Assembly: GCF_016920785.2 (NCBI RefSeq)
Contig: NW_024609857.1
Coordinates: 72,290,252-72,354,251 of the forward strand
Source of the DNA: Ixodes scapularis
Taxonomy: Eukaryota; Arthropoda; Arachnida; Ixodida; Ixodidae
Direction of reading: 5' to 3'
DNA: 64,000 nucleotides
Shown here: positions 10,701-21,559 of the stretch, piece after piece
How the letters are laid out: every line of letters starts with the position of its first letter
Numbering within the stretch: the first letter of the stretch is position 1
Position numbers and translations under genes: made by a program
Notes under the pieces: model-generated
Database searches by the model: none
The model's input: the letters and a program-made list of their open reading frames with translations, nothing else
Told to the model about the DNA's origin: nothing

Positions 10701-13125
10701 AAAACCGAGAGACGAGTCTCGTGAACGAGAGGACGGAGCCATTCATCAGCAAGACGCCCCGGAACCTGAGGGGACCGCCGTAGCAAGCTGAGTGTCATAA
10801 AACCTTATCTAATGGTAGCGTTGTGTCGCACATGGTTTACTCGGCGGTGAACAGAACTCGGTCTGGTCGGGCAGTGAAGACGAACAGACCAGTAAAGGTA
10901 ATAATGTTTTAGTATACACATCATTTAAGATACATACTGTAGCTACCATTCCACCAAATCGCCGCACGAAGTTAGGCAATCATCATGATACAACACCAGC
11001 TTTTGCATATGGCCCTCTCAAAGAAAGTTACAGCCTGTTTTTCGTAACTCCATCACGTGTTCAACAAGAGTCACTCATTCTTCCCTGGTACCCATCATTA
11101 CGGACGTTTGTTCGTCCTCCCCGAAACTCCGTGCAGTTTCCTCAATAGTTTATACACATTACACTTCTGCGGCGAGTAAAACTAATCTCCATGAAACCTT
11201 AATCTCTAGGAAACGTTAATGGGAAATGTTTACAGTCGTAGCTGTGTACGTACCATTGCATGTTTTGTTGCACCTTTTCTCGACGCGAAACCTGTTGGCA
11301 TTTCCTCCCCCGCCACCATAGATAAACTTTTCGCATTTAGCACTGCTGGTATTAAAAAACCACATTTTTAGGTATGCTCTTCCTCGTCCTGTATCCAGTT
11401 CCAGCGAGCAGGGCGGCTTCGGGGCATCTTGCAGAATAAGGTTGGGCGCATTATTAATAACCCTTCGTTAAACCTTCGAAACCCTATTGCGTTACATTTG
11501 TTTCTAGGCTTTTAATTTACTATCGTGACAGTACCTTGAAGCATATAAACATTACAAATGAATATTTTACGACTGTAATTTACACAGCTTGCAAGATTTT
11601 CCGAGCCTGAAAAAACAGCCACAAAACAAAGTGAAACAAGATGTTAACGCTCAAAATCAAAATCAAACATACGGGCCCATAATGCAGGGTGTTCAAAATT
11701 ACGTTTTACACATAAAAAAAGGGACTATCGGAGGTACGGAAAATCCGTTTTTGCACTTAAGTTATCCTCCCAAGTGGAAACTATGTGTAAGGATAGTAGT
11801 AGCTGTCAATTTTCTACCTGGCTAAACGTCAATGATAAACTTTTTAGTTACTGTAATTAGCGAATGTTTTTATATCGGAAACTTCAAGGCTGTCGTAAGC
11901 TTTCCTTTAAATCTCGTAACCTCTGTCCGTGTTCCCAGATATGCCTCTCCAAATTTGCCACTCAATACGGCTAATAGTAATCACGAATCGGAAATCGCGA
12001 AATTAAGCGCAAGCGTTCTTTGGTATGACTTCAGGCCTATGCGCATATCCTTCCTATACATTCTACTCCGCTCATTTGCTTTAGGCCGCGTGCCCACAGC
12101 ACCAACTCCTCCCCTCTCGACGTGGACAGACGGTGTCCGCGGAAACGCATGGGTATCACGCTGCCCACGATTTCGTGCAGCGCCGAGGGAGAGAGCCGCC
12201 GTTGACGCACAGAGGTACTGGATTCGCCGAAAGAGCAGAAACGACTGTTTCCGCTGTCTCAAAGGCTGTCACGACAATAGATGGCGGCAGCCACCCTTCT
12301 GAATTCAAAACGGGTAAATCCCGAGGCTACGCGCATCCAGCCGTTCTTGCTACGCAAAAGCTGTCGGCCCCAAGATAATTTAATTTTCTCATAGTGAAAT
12401 GCATTTTCTAGTAAAACATTTTTCATTTTTGATTAAAGAACTCACTTGGGCCACTAATAACTTCTTGGTGTCGAAGCTATTCTATGCGCCATTTCGTGGC
12501 ACTAGCGCTTTACCACGGCGCCTGATTTCAATTTGTGGGGACGTTACACGAGGATCACTGCTGCCTCCTTGTCTCAGTGGTGTTGACTATAACCACTGAT
12601 GACGCTTTTATCCGTGATTGAGGCAGAAAATTTCTTCAGAACTTTCAAGATATTTGAGTGAAGTTTGTTTCGAATTTTTTTATTTGTACATCATTCTTCC
12701 ATATTACCAGGCAGAGCGTTGCCGTGCTTTCGAGCATAAAATTATAAAACTATGTGCCCTCTATGAACATGGGAACAGCTATTCTGGATCAAAATATTGC
12801 ATGTGCAAGTTCTTGAGATAAATATGAGATAAACAAAACAAAAGAAAAACAGTTTAGATAAAAAATGTTTTTTTTTTTTTAGTGGATTACGGTATTACTT
12901 TGTGTGTGGAATCAGTTGCGGGTGAGTTTCTTCAGATTTAGAAGGCTTCAGATTTAGAAGGATGTACGACTCTTATCTTGATATCGTTACTGGAACCCTG
13001 CTCATATTTAGCCGCAGTAGATCAAACACATTAAAGAAACACAATAAGAAAACTAGCAAGTAGACAGTTCAAGACAAATTTCCAATGTGAAGCAAAGCAA
13101 GACTTTTTTCTTCGCTCAGACTTAC
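7789..13125 (-). other. probable intron of the Kunitz gene; AT-rich, few repeats
   Basis: No cysteine-rich exon was found on the minus strand. The stretch holds a repeated motif (9475-9640), a short GC-rich block at about 10400-10800 and another at 12060-12300. Its open frames lack domains. Its status as intron depends on the uncertain exon at 7600-7788. Confidence 0.35.
9474..9640 (+). repeat. duplicated CACCGGCGGATG...TATCGGTGTTTTTCG motif
   Basis: A roughly 32-base motif, CACCGGCGGATGT followed by TATCGGTGTTTTTCG, occurs at about 9474 and again at about 9601. A decayed version (GGCGGATGTTTATCCGTG) lies at 8861. The interval includes reverse-oriented AACCGA/TCGGTT pieces, which suggests the remnant of a small inverted-repeat element. 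Confidence 0.5.
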
Positions 13126-13323
13126 CTTTGCAAAACATAGTGCACGTTTGGATGTCGTGAAAGTGATTTTCACCTCCTTCACAATCTGTTCCTTCTTGGA
13201 CTTCACATTTTCCCGTTTCTCGATTGTATTCGGCGTGATCTCCTCCAACTTCACATTCTACCTCATCAGGATCTAGGCAGGATGTCCAGGGTTCATTCTC
13301 ATATACTATTATTTCTCCAAGCC
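13126..13323 (-). CDS. Kunitz/BPTI-domain exon of a secreted tick protein
   Basis: This 198-bp exon encodes one complete Kunitz domain. The six cysteines are spaced 7-15-7-12-3, against the family's usual 8-15-7-12-3, and the family's YN..TGKC and GGENHF blocks are visible. It is bounded on the minus strand by an acceptor (pyrimidine-rich, ending TTCAATAG) and by the donor G|GTAAGTCTG at 13125. Both junctions are phase 1, the symmetrical arrangement typical of Kunitz exons. The exon joins in frame to the signal-peptide exon at 20648-20699. The residue after the second cysteine, the P1 site, is Glu. Classical trypsin-like inhibition needs Lys or Arg there, so activity against trypsin-type proteases is unlikely; a role on other host haemostatic targets is possible but not shown. 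Kunitz proteins of this type are secreted in tick saliva. Confidence 0.85.
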
Positions 13324-13494
13324 CTATTGAACGGTAAAAGAAACAATGCATTTCTCGGCTGTTATTGTGTTGACTTTTGTTCTGTAGAACATGAAATTTT
13401 TATATGCTGCTGGAAGAGTGTACCAACTTTTCATTATCTAATTACACACAAACACATAATTTTTATATGTATAATGTATATATAGATATAGATA

Positions 13495-14300
13495 TACAGT
13501 TTTTTTTAGACTTACAAATTTTTTTTTAATAAAGCCCTGAAAGCTATATTGATGCGGTTTGTGCAAGTAATTTATACTGCCAGAGGGACATAGTACAGGG
13601 GGCTAATCGTAACGATCAGTCGGCTAATTAAGTAAAATGTGTTAATTAACTTTATCATTTGAAAAAATAGACATATGGTTTCAATTAAAAAACTTGGTGA
13701 GCGTCATTGAAAACCTCTAAATCACCTCTTTTTAGGAGGATCTAACGCAGGGGCAGCGTTTTACGACGTTTCGTAAAAACGCTCTATTTGGACGCGTTTC
13801 AAGGTTTCAGTTTCTTATCAGAGCGCATCTCTGCACCCGTGGTCCTGCTCCCCAGTGACTGAGGCGCGCAACACGCGTGCAACACACGTGCGCCCTACTT
13901 TCCACCATCCTGCGAGGTGGTGGTTTCGCGCTGTGACCACCGGGGAGCAGGACCGCGGTCCTGCTCCCCGGTGGTCACACCGCGAAACCGAATCCTAGAC
14001 ACGCGTCCGAATTGAGCGTTTTTTCAGAACGCCGTGAATTGCTTCCCCTCTTTTACATCTTCCTGAAACGAGTGTATTCAATGGTTTTCGATGTGGCTTA
14101 GCAAGTTTTTGATTGGAATTATATGACTATTTTCACTAATTAAAAGTTAATTAACAAACCTTACTTAATTAGCCAAGTGATCGTTACGATTAGCCCCCTA
14201 TAGGATGTAGACCTGGCCGTATAACTCACCTGCACAAACCTCTTAAGTGTAGCTTTCGCGGCTTTTTTTAAACAAATATCTGAATCTCAACAAAAAATAC
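13495..14300. mobile_element. foldback element with ~240-bp arms and a central perfect-type palindrome
   Basis: The left arm (about 13495-13720) and right arm (about 14080-14300) are imperfect reverse complements. Matched blocks include GGTTTGTGCA, GGGGGCTAATCGTAACGATCA, GGCTAATTAAGTAA, GTTAATTAACTTT and GAAAACC. A second, near-perfect 68-bp palindrome lies inside at 13922-13989. No coding frame was found; this is a non-autonomous element. Confidence 0.75.
13922..13989. repeat. 68-bp spacerless palindrome centred on CCGCGG
   Basis: The sequence reads outward from CCGCGG through CTGCTCCCCGGTGGTCAC to CGCGAAACC on both sides, with a single mismatched pair. It is GC-rich in an AT-rich element and sits near the middle of the foldback arms. 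Confidence 0.85.
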
Positions 14301-14312
14301 CCTATATCTTTA

Positions 14313-14680
14313 CCGGGTGTCCCATTTTACTTCGAACAGATTTATTACAAAACATTCGTAACATATGCACTCATACGGTCTGTGCAGGTGAGTTATACGA
14401 CCTGGGGGCGACATTATGTGGGTGGCTAATCTTTGCGATAAGTCGGGTAATGAACTAAACTTTCTTAATTAACTGTAAGTTAGTAAAAAATAATTATATG
14501 GCTTCAATGTGAAACATGCTGCGTGTTATCGAAAATCACTTTATCATAGAAATATTTTTACTAATTAAAAATGAATTAGGCAAATTTAGTTAATTATCCG
14601 ACTTATCCCAAGGATTAGCCACCTGTATGTCCTTCCGGCCGTATAACTCACCTGAACTAAAATGGAACACCCGGCGTATA
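14313..14680. mobile_element. second foldback element, CCGGGTGTYCCATTTTA termini
   Basis: The left end CCGGGTGTCCCATTTTAC (about 14314) is matched by the right end, reverse complement CGGGTGTTCCATTTTAG (about 14676). Further in, GTGAGTTATACG, the GGCTAATC..TGCGATAAGTCGG block and TTAATTA tracts pair. The internal blocks resemble those of 13495-14300, so the two belong to related families. Confidence 0.7.
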
Positions 14681-14710
14681 AGGGTGGCGATGTCGGTCGG
14701 TTGGTTCATC

Positions 14711-14748
14711 CTTCCGCCGGCCCAAACAATAGTTTGGGCCGGCGGAAG
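14711..14748. repeat. 17-bp perfect GC-rich stem, 4-base loop
   Basis: CTTCCGCCGGCCCAAAC, loop AATA, then its exact reverse complement. The cause is unknown; it could be a tiny palindromic repeat or a transcript hairpin. Confidence 0.8.
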
Positions 14749-14772
14749 CGTTCCATGACTGATCAGGAATCA

Positions 14773-15438
14773 GCAACGTTACTAAAACACTCAGTGGCAA
14801 AACTCCCATAGAGACAGCTTTGAAAAAGTGGCCCCAATCTGTCTCCGAGCACCGAGCTAATCACGAACACAACGCCACCATTTCTCCCACAGCGGCCACT
14901 CGAGGAACTGCACGTGACTTCTATTTTGGCTTTAAGAACAGCGGAAGAGGTTACAGGGGTGCCACCCCCGTCTCCCCGGCGGACGCGCCGCGTAGAACTA
15001 CCGAAGTTAAAATGCACCTAGGTCGGGACGCGCTACCTGAAAGCCCCGCTGAGGCATGGTTGTATAAAAATAATATTAATTGTTACGCAAAACCCTGCAA
15101 ACTAAAGATTTTAAAAACATAACGCGCCCCTCTTTTTGTACTAAACTCCAATAAATTTCATACAAAAAGAGTCTCTTCCGTTTGTTTTTACGCAAAAACA
15201 GGCTTTCAAAAAGCTCAAGGTGACCACAGTACCGACAAACGATAAAGAGTGGCGCTGTTGTTGCATTTAGCTCGGTCTCGGTGGACGCCAGCGGCCCAGG
15301 TTTTGACGGCGAGTTTCCCAACTGAGTGTTTTAGTAACGTTGGGAAGCAGCAACTACCGCTGGCGACGGATAGTCCTATAGCTTTCAAGTTTTGAGCAGC
15401 GCCCCTCGCGAGCAAGATCGAATATTTTCAGGTAGCGC
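14773..15438. repeat. inverted-repeat block (about 0.6 kb)
   Basis: CAACGTTACTAAAACACTCA at 14773-14792 is the exact reverse complement of the sequence ending at 15341. GCGCTACCTGAAA near 15029 is the reverse complement of 15426-15438. The interleaved pairs suggest a rearranged or nested inverted-repeat element. The frame at 14820-15122 inside has no recognised domain. Confidence 0.45.
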
Positions 15439-15727
15439 TTGGCTTGCGCTTTTTTACGCTTCCTCACGTTGTTGAAATAAATGATGCAATGAAAGAAATA
15501 AAAAAGAGGTGCAAGAAATCGTCAACAAAACAGCTGAAAGGAATGCATTCTTGGCGTGTGGGTGGGACGCTATCCGCCGAGAGACTGAAGGATGGGGGAA
15601 GACGAGAGCACTCGAGGATGTCATAACGCCGAGCCCTGACTGGAATCATTAGGGGGTATAGATGTGAAGCTAGCTGCCTTGATCTTTATACTCACTCTTG
15701 GAACGCGTTCAAACGCGAACGCGGGTC

Positions 15728-16530
15728 GCTAGACGCCGGTGTTAGGCAATTTACCGCGTTCGAAGTGTGAGCAGGGACAAAGGCGGCTAGCTTTATGTCT
15801 ACCCACTAATCATTCCAATCGGGGCTCGGCGTTCTCACGTCCCCGCACGCTCTCGTTTTCCTCCTCCTTCTCAATTTCTCGTCGCGTAGGCCACGAGCTG
15901 TACATTTTTTTTTTGTTGGTTTTGTTTTCTTTTAAGGCTTTGTCATACTCCGCCTTTGAGCACAGCGAATGCAGGGTAACGCAAAACAGGCGCATTTTAT
16001 TGGTCGGCGAGCAGGAACTCGATGTCTGCGCCCAATCAGTATCTCTGTGCGCTGCGGTACGCCGCGTTTGTACGCTCGACGTCGGAGTATAGCCCTCCTG
16101 CGTTGCCCAAGGAGGGTTGCGAAAAGAGACTTGTGGGCATATTGAAAGGTTTCTGAACGCAAGTATGGACAAACGACAAACACGAAGAAACACGACAGAC
16201 ACGGACCGCGTTGGGCTCGCAGCAACTTTCCACCACTTCGGCGTGGTATTCCCAACTCGCCTTCCCAAGGGCTACACCAAAGTGGTGGAAGGAAAGTTGG
16301 GAGTCGAACGCCATCCGTGTCTGTCGTGTTCCTCCTTGTTTGTCCTTCAGCCATACTTGCGTTAAAAAACCTTTCAATATCTTCAACCAACACGCTCTCC
16401 TATTACTTTCGATGTTTACTTCTTAGCACTTGTTTTGGGTAGTAGAAAGTTTAGCGTCTCAAAGTGTCACGCATGTAGAAGCGTGCCTGCTCTGTTACTG
16501 AACGCGAGCTCACGAATAAAATACAAAGAA
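15728..16530 (+). repeat. direct repeat, copy 1 (partner at 19197-20145)
   Basis: Two anchored matches in the same order are shared with 19197-20145. One is ACGCCGG...GACAAAGG.GCTAGCTTTA...CACTAATCATTCCA (15728-15895). The other is CTTGTTTTGGGTAGTAGAAA...GTAGAAGCGTGCCTGCTCTG (16430-16520). The middle differs because a foldback element (16135-16385) lies in this copy. Confidence 0.6.
16135..16385. mobile_element. foldback element, ~125-bp arms
   Basis: Matched blocks on the two arms include ATTGAAAGGTTT, AACGCAAGTATGG, ACACGACAGACACGGA and TTTCC.CCACTT.GG. Both strands therefore show near-identical short frames containing TRRNTTDTD; these are the arms read twice, not proteins. No TSD was identified. 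Confidence 0.75.
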
Positions 16531-16899
16531 ACATGAAAAATTCGAACGCCCTCGAAGCAAAGGTTAAAGCATAGCCTCCTCTATGCTCACAAAGCCTGGC
16601 AGTTCGGCGACAGAGCCATAGAATGCCCTGTCGCAGATTTGGTGCGCGAGGATCTGGTAGCACGGAGCATCAAAGAGCCATTGCTGGGGGAACCTGGACA
16701 TCAGCGCACAGTTTTTGCAGCGGCGAGGACCCGAAACACACTTGTTCGCTTGGGAGAAGTGTGTTTCGGCGTCTCGCCGCAGCGGGGCGCCAGTCACGTG
16801 GCTCTCCTATCATTCGCTGTCTGCCGCTCCCCCTTTTCCATTTCGGTGGCCGCTTCTCGTGGTGATCTGCCAGGCTTTGTCAGTACATAAGAAGCTATG

Positions 16900-17345
16900 T
16901 TTAAAGCTATGGTGCCTGGAGCGCGTCTTCGACTGGTGTTTTTAGCGTCCCGGGCTGCCCATACATCGAAATTGGTCCCGAAGTGGCAACGAATGACGTC
17001 ACAGAAGCCGGAGTGTCATGCTGTTGCATGTTGCGATCCTGGCGGTTGGTCGTATAAATGGTAACGAGAAGTTGCAAGTAGCACGAGCGAACGCGTGTGT
17101 CCCTGTCTTCACAGCGTCCCAACTTCTGGCAGCCGAGGCTTCCGTGAATTGCCACACTGGAGAGCGACCTACAGTAGAACAAGAGTCTGCCACGAACATT
17201 ACAGCTTTTGGGACACCTCCAGATTGCGACTGGCGACAGCGTGACACTTCTATGACGTCATCGGCTGGAAATCGGCGGACCACTTCTTTGGACGCCGTAA
17301 ACACACAAGTCGGCGACGCGTTCCAGGCACCATAGTTTAAGCTAA
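16900..17345. mobile_element. MITE-like foldback, CTATGGTGCCTGGA.CGCG termini
   Basis: The left end at about 16900-16930 and the reverse complement of the right end at about 17310-17345 share TTTAAA/TTAAACTATGGTGCCTGGA and CGCGTC. Further blocks, such as ATGACGTCA with GAAG, pair internally. It is about 445 bp long with no coding capacity. Confidence 0.65.
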
Positions 17346-17599
17346 GGTGCTAACAGCGTGAGCCAGGATACACCGTTTCACGCGTACCAATGTAAAAATA
17401 ATAAAAAAAAAAACGTTGGGACGCCAGATGTTTTGATGTCACCATGGATAAGAGTCGCGTACCCCAGTGGTGGTGGCGTGAATCTGGCGCTTTGGATTGT
17501 CTTGTGGCGTTAAATCTAGTGCGAGGCCCAATCAGGTGAGCTTGTACTACCCAAAATGAGGGCGCCACAGTTTGTTCAAAGCTTCAGCGTAGGTCACAG

Positions 17600-19160
17600 A
17601 CTTGAACGTAGTTGAACTACTCTACTCAAACTACTGTAGTTTAACTACTTTTCCGAGTAACTTGGTAACTTTCAATTACAACTCTATTTGAGTAATTAGT
17701 AGTTTAATTTAACTACGTTTTTCAGGTAACTTCTACTCAAATTACTAACTACTTTCGAAATTTAATCCTATTTTTTTTCATCACAAAAGTTTGAGTGCAG
17801 AAATAAATAACACGCTGGCAGATTAAGTGGTATTCACGAACAAGGGGCCCCCTCACATTCCGTTCCCACGCACTTACACTCGGCAACCCTATAAACTTCA
17901 TCACATGCGTCCTTGGGCCAAGGTGGCGACGACGAGCAGCCAAAACATAACACCGGCGCGAACGAACGCAGTCAGAGATGCTTGACAAGCCTTGGTCGGG
18001 TGTTGACCTAATCCGGTAATGCACGCAAGCGCCGCGTTTCCAGCTGCAAACGTGAAAGACGGGGACACACCGAGGGTTGTTGTTGTTTTCATGGTGTGCC
18101 TTAGTGAGTTCTGACTCAAGTTGTAGGTTCCACGGTAGGCGCCACTGGGATGACCTCGCAGCTGGGCGCCTGTTCTCATGGTCGCCTCGTCGTCAGTGCA
18201 TACTCCCTTGCAAAGCGGACTCCCCCGCGCATCAACGCAGACACGGATAATCCGTTCATGGGAGCACGTTGCCGCTTCCAGCTTGCAACTGTACGAGCGC
18301 CGATGCTTGTTCAGGTAATCCTTCGCGTCCTTCCGACCTTCCACGCCAGGGAGACCTCCTCTTTGTTGAAAACGTTTTACTTGTCAGACGCGTCAGGATA
18401 CCGTAGTCGCCGGCGAGGATTTCGAGTCACCCTTGGGAGATCCTTTTGTTGGAACTTGGACCCAACGTCAACGGCAAAAAACGTTTTTTTTTTATGTGGC
18501 GTAGCTATAACATTGCAACGAGACGCGCAGTCGTCCAGATGATCTCATCGTCCTGGCGCGAGACTTGATTCCTTGACGGTGAGGTGCACTCGCTTGGCGA
18601 AATCTCCGAACGTCGTGAGAATAAAGAGGGGCCAGTCATAACAACCTCAACTTTCCGAAGAAAAAAAGAAAAGAAAAGAGGAGAGCTCGTTATAAAAGAC
18701 CCTCTAGCCGAGGCAAGCCTCGCATGTTTCGTCATGGACACCAAAGATACCGACACTCGCTTACCCGACCCTGCACAGCCTGCTTCTGAAATTGAACGCT
18801 GTCTTTGCATCTAGCGCCACTGTGCAACGTCTTTTTAGCTTGACCGAGGACGTTATTAGGAGGAAAAGAGGAAAACTCTCCGATAACAACTTTGAAAGAC
18901 AATTGCTTCGGCGAGCGATTAAACTACTTTGGAAGTCATAAAATGACTGCATTTATTTCCGGCTCGCAGGGTTTTTCACTGATCAAAACTTCTGTTCATT
19001 TTGCTGCCACAAAAACATAAAAAGTAACTTCGGAAGTAACTTCAAAATAATTCGCTACTTTTTTACAGTAATTAGTAGTTTACTCAATTACTATTACAAA
19101 TGCGTAATTTCTACTCTACTTCAACTACTTTTGGCGTCGATACTCAGGAACTTAACTTAA
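17600..19160 (+). mobile_element. decayed hAT-type DNA transposon
   Basis: Both subterminal regions (17600-17765 and 19010-19160) consist of repeated GTAGTTTAACTACTTT / AGTAACTT words in opposite orientation. A hAT C-terminal dimerisation motif sits just inside the right end on the plus strand (18790-18941). The rest of the transposase is not readable in any one frame. An 8-bp target duplication was not identified by eye. Confidence 0.65.
18790..18941 (+). pseudogene. hAT transposase C-terminal fragment
   Basis: The plus-strand frame ending with TAA at 18939-18941 reads ASSATVQRLFSLTED, then RRKRGKLSDNNFE and a leucine-rich tail. This is the hAT dimerisation motif (family form SSA.VERLFS...R..L...N.E.L..L). 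In hAT enzymes this region mediates multimerisation of the transposase. Upstream coding sequence is broken by stops and frameshifts, so no functional enzyme is expected. Confidence 0.7.
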
Positions 19161-19196
19161 CTACCAATGCATTCGAATGCGAGAGCCAAACGCAGG

Positions 19197-20145
19197 ACGC
19201 CGGCGTTCCGCATTCTAACGCGTTCGACGTGCGCAGTGGAGACAAAGGATGCTAGCTTTAAATGCACCCACTAATCATTCCAGTCACAAGTCGGCATTCT
19301 GACGTCCCCGTGCGCTCTCGTTTCTTCCTCTCGCTCACTTTCTCGGCACATAAAGCCTTTACGCGCATGAACAGACACTGACAGACGCTAGCATTTGAAC
19401 TTGGCTCGTGCATAATTGAACGCTACAACGTAGCCTTTATGGTGGCGTCTTGCAGACGCCGAAGCCAACATTACAAGTTCGCGTCTTGTGAACACGCTGG
19501 CGACCCCTAGCCGAGTGAAACAAATCTATATAAGTATCCCAACCATAGTTAAACAACAAGCAGCTCAAGAAGGCGCGACGCGTAATGTTCAGAACCATCC
19601 TTCACTCAGATCTAGTGTACCTGGTGTCCATAAAAGAATAAGAAAAAAAAAAGTTTTCTGCCAAGAAGAAAAAGAAACAAAAAAAAAGGAATCGCCGGAC
19701 GCATATTTTCTTCCCATTTTGGAGCTAGCAGACCTGACCGGATGACAAAGTTTCAAAGCTTGGCGTTGTTTGATTCAAAAGTTACAAGCACAAGCGTTTT
19801 CGAACATTTTTGGCGTGGAAATAGGGTCTATTCACTGCGTCATTCGTCTTCACGTATTTGAGGGCTTCGCCTGCTGCCATTTGACTTCATTTCTTTTAAT
19901 GCAGTGTACTTTATGAACCAGATAATGTCAAATTCTCAAACTTCGAAGTCTAGTTCCCATCTCTAGCGCTATAGTTGGGCGGGGACGGAGCGTTCGGCGG
20001 TCAGACTCCTGGTTTGTTCAGAGGGCGCAGCGAAGAGGGACTTGTTAGGACTTGTTTTGGGTAGTAGAAACTTGAGCGCCTCAAACTGTCACCCTGTAGA
20101 AGCGTGCCTGCTCTGGTGCGGAGCGCGATCACGAGAAAAAAAAAC
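19197..20145 (+). repeat. direct repeat, copy 2 (partner at 15728-16530)
   Basis: Shares the anchors described for copy 1, including the GTAGAAGCGTGCCTGCTCTG block at about 20095-20118. Between the anchors it has about 690 bp with no similarity to copy 1. Confidence 0.55.
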
Positions 20146-20647
20146 AAAAAACGAAGAAGCCAGCAGCCTAAATGTAGCATTTCACCTAACTGTGCTATAC
20201 TACACAAGTTCATAAGACCAGTCATAATAATCACCGTGACACGCGTGTTTTGATTAAAATATAGACCCAATTATGATCATTTATAAAAGTGGATTTAATT
20301 CACGCGCAGTGCACCAATAAGATTTGAAAGTTCTGTTTAAAAAATTAAGTAAATATATTGTAGTACCGGCAATTCAAATAAGCTATTCAGCAAATAAAAA
20401 AAAAAAGTTCCGAAAATTTTTTTTATCAAATATTAACTCAGTCTTTCCAACTTGATAATACATACCTCACAGAAATGCGGCTACATCTGCACGTAACTAG
20501 TCTTAAATAAACACTCGGCGTCTGGGTTTTGTTTTCCCCGCGAAGAATGCGTTTCGGATATATTGAGCTATATCATACTGCACTCACATTAATTTTCTAT
20601 GAAACCAAGGTTGAGGAATAGTTTGCACACGTCTAGAGGTAACTTAC

Positions 20648-20699
20648 CTATGACCATCCAGAAAGCTCCAATATAAAAGAAGCAGAGAACCACTCGCAT
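20648..20699 (-). CDS. signal-peptide exon of the Kunitz gene (exon 1)
   Basis: On the minus strand, ATG at 20699 opens 17 hydrophobic codons (Met-Arg, then a VVLCFF..GAFWMVI core). The exon ends one base into a codon at a perfect donor, G|GTAAGTTA (GT at 20647-20646). The junction phase (1) matches the Kunitz exon at 13323, and the joined frame gives a 20-residue signal peptide ending GLG before the mature chain. This directs the protein to secretion. A TATA-like sequence lies 60-70 bp upstream. The link between the exons is inferred from phase, strand and protein logic; no transcript was available. Confidence 0.65.
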
Positions 20700-20757
20700 T
20701 TTAGTGTCGTAGAATGCTTGCCCTAGCAGATGTGGAGTTTGCGAGACTGATAAACGG

Positions 20758-20767
20758 CTTATATATA
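20758..20767 (-). promoter_or_regulatory. TATA-like box upstream of the Kunitz signal exon
   Basis: TATATATAAG on the minus strand, about 60 bases before the ATG at 20699, which is compatible with a 5' leader of about 30-40 nt. A TCAGTC initiator-like hexamer at 20750-20745 is slightly too close to the box for standard spacing. Confidence 0.4.
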
Positions 20768-20897
20768 ACAAAAATAAGCCGTAACAGAAGAAATACGCCT
20801 TCTAACTTTTAAGAATTTTTTTTTTTTTTTTGTATAAAGATCAGCCCGGATATTCTTAATGTCGCGGACCTCCTGAGCGCAATTGTTCCTTCACTAC

Positions 20898-21092
20898 AAA
20901 AATAAAAAATAAATATTCCTATGAAATAAAAAAGAATGTCATGCGAAATTTATAGTTCACGTAAATGCTTGCGACGTAGTGTAGGAATGTACAGACTACA
21001 TTCCTACATTACGTCGCAAGCATTTACGTGAACTATATATTTCGCGTGACAATCTTTTTTACTTCATAGGGTTATTTATCTTTTTATTTTTT
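20898..21092. mobile_element. long hairpin, arms ~90 bp, 5-nt loop
   Basis: The core arms (20918-20991 and 20997-21070) are nearly exact reverse complements around the loop CAGAC. They share blocks such as TAGTTCACGTAAATGCTTG and GTAGGAATGTA. AT-rich extensions carry the pairing to about 20898 and 21092. It could be a foldback MITE or the precursor of small RNAs. Confidence 0.85.
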
Positions 21093-21559
21093 TTCTCGGC
21101 TTAAACGTAGCTGATTTTCGCTTTAAAATAAATTATCTCGCTTACGCATAACGGAAACCCTGAAACCTCACTCGGGTTAGGGTGCTTCAAAGCAGAAGGA
21201 CATTAAATTGTATAATAGGCATGCATGGACTGTTCTTTAATATGTACCTTTTTATTTTTATTCTTTTGCGTAAAAGGCATTAATTTGCAACTTAAGTTTT
21301 GGCTAGTAATTGTACAAAGAAAAATGTAAATTTTCGGAACTTCGATGCGACGTGGAATAAAATTATATTTATCTGTGATCGTTAGAACATTTTGCAGGGT
21401 TAGTGTGCGAAGCCCTATTTCGCTACAGTCGTTATTATTTTTTCCCGCTTATATTGAAAGCAAATGTTTTTCAGATGTAGCTTCGCTATTCGTAATCACG
21501 CAATAGCCGAGGACACGAGCTCGGAGGAGAGATAAAAAAAAATTAAAAAGAGAAGCCGC

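Larger units (their letters stand above)
13324..20647 (-). other. 7.3 kb first intron of the Kunitz gene, filled with transposons
   Basis: The interval lies between the signal-peptide donor (GTAAGT at 20647) and the Kunitz acceptor (AG at 13325). It contains foldback elements (13495-14300, 14313-14680, 16135-16385, 16900-17345), a decayed hAT element (17600-19160) and a pair of direct repeats. No further cysteine-rich exon was recognised. Confidence 0.55.

Noticed and set aside
15932..16393. 153-codon minus-strand frame similar to a plus-strand frame nearby
   Set aside because: The similarity is the two arms of a foldback element read from either side.
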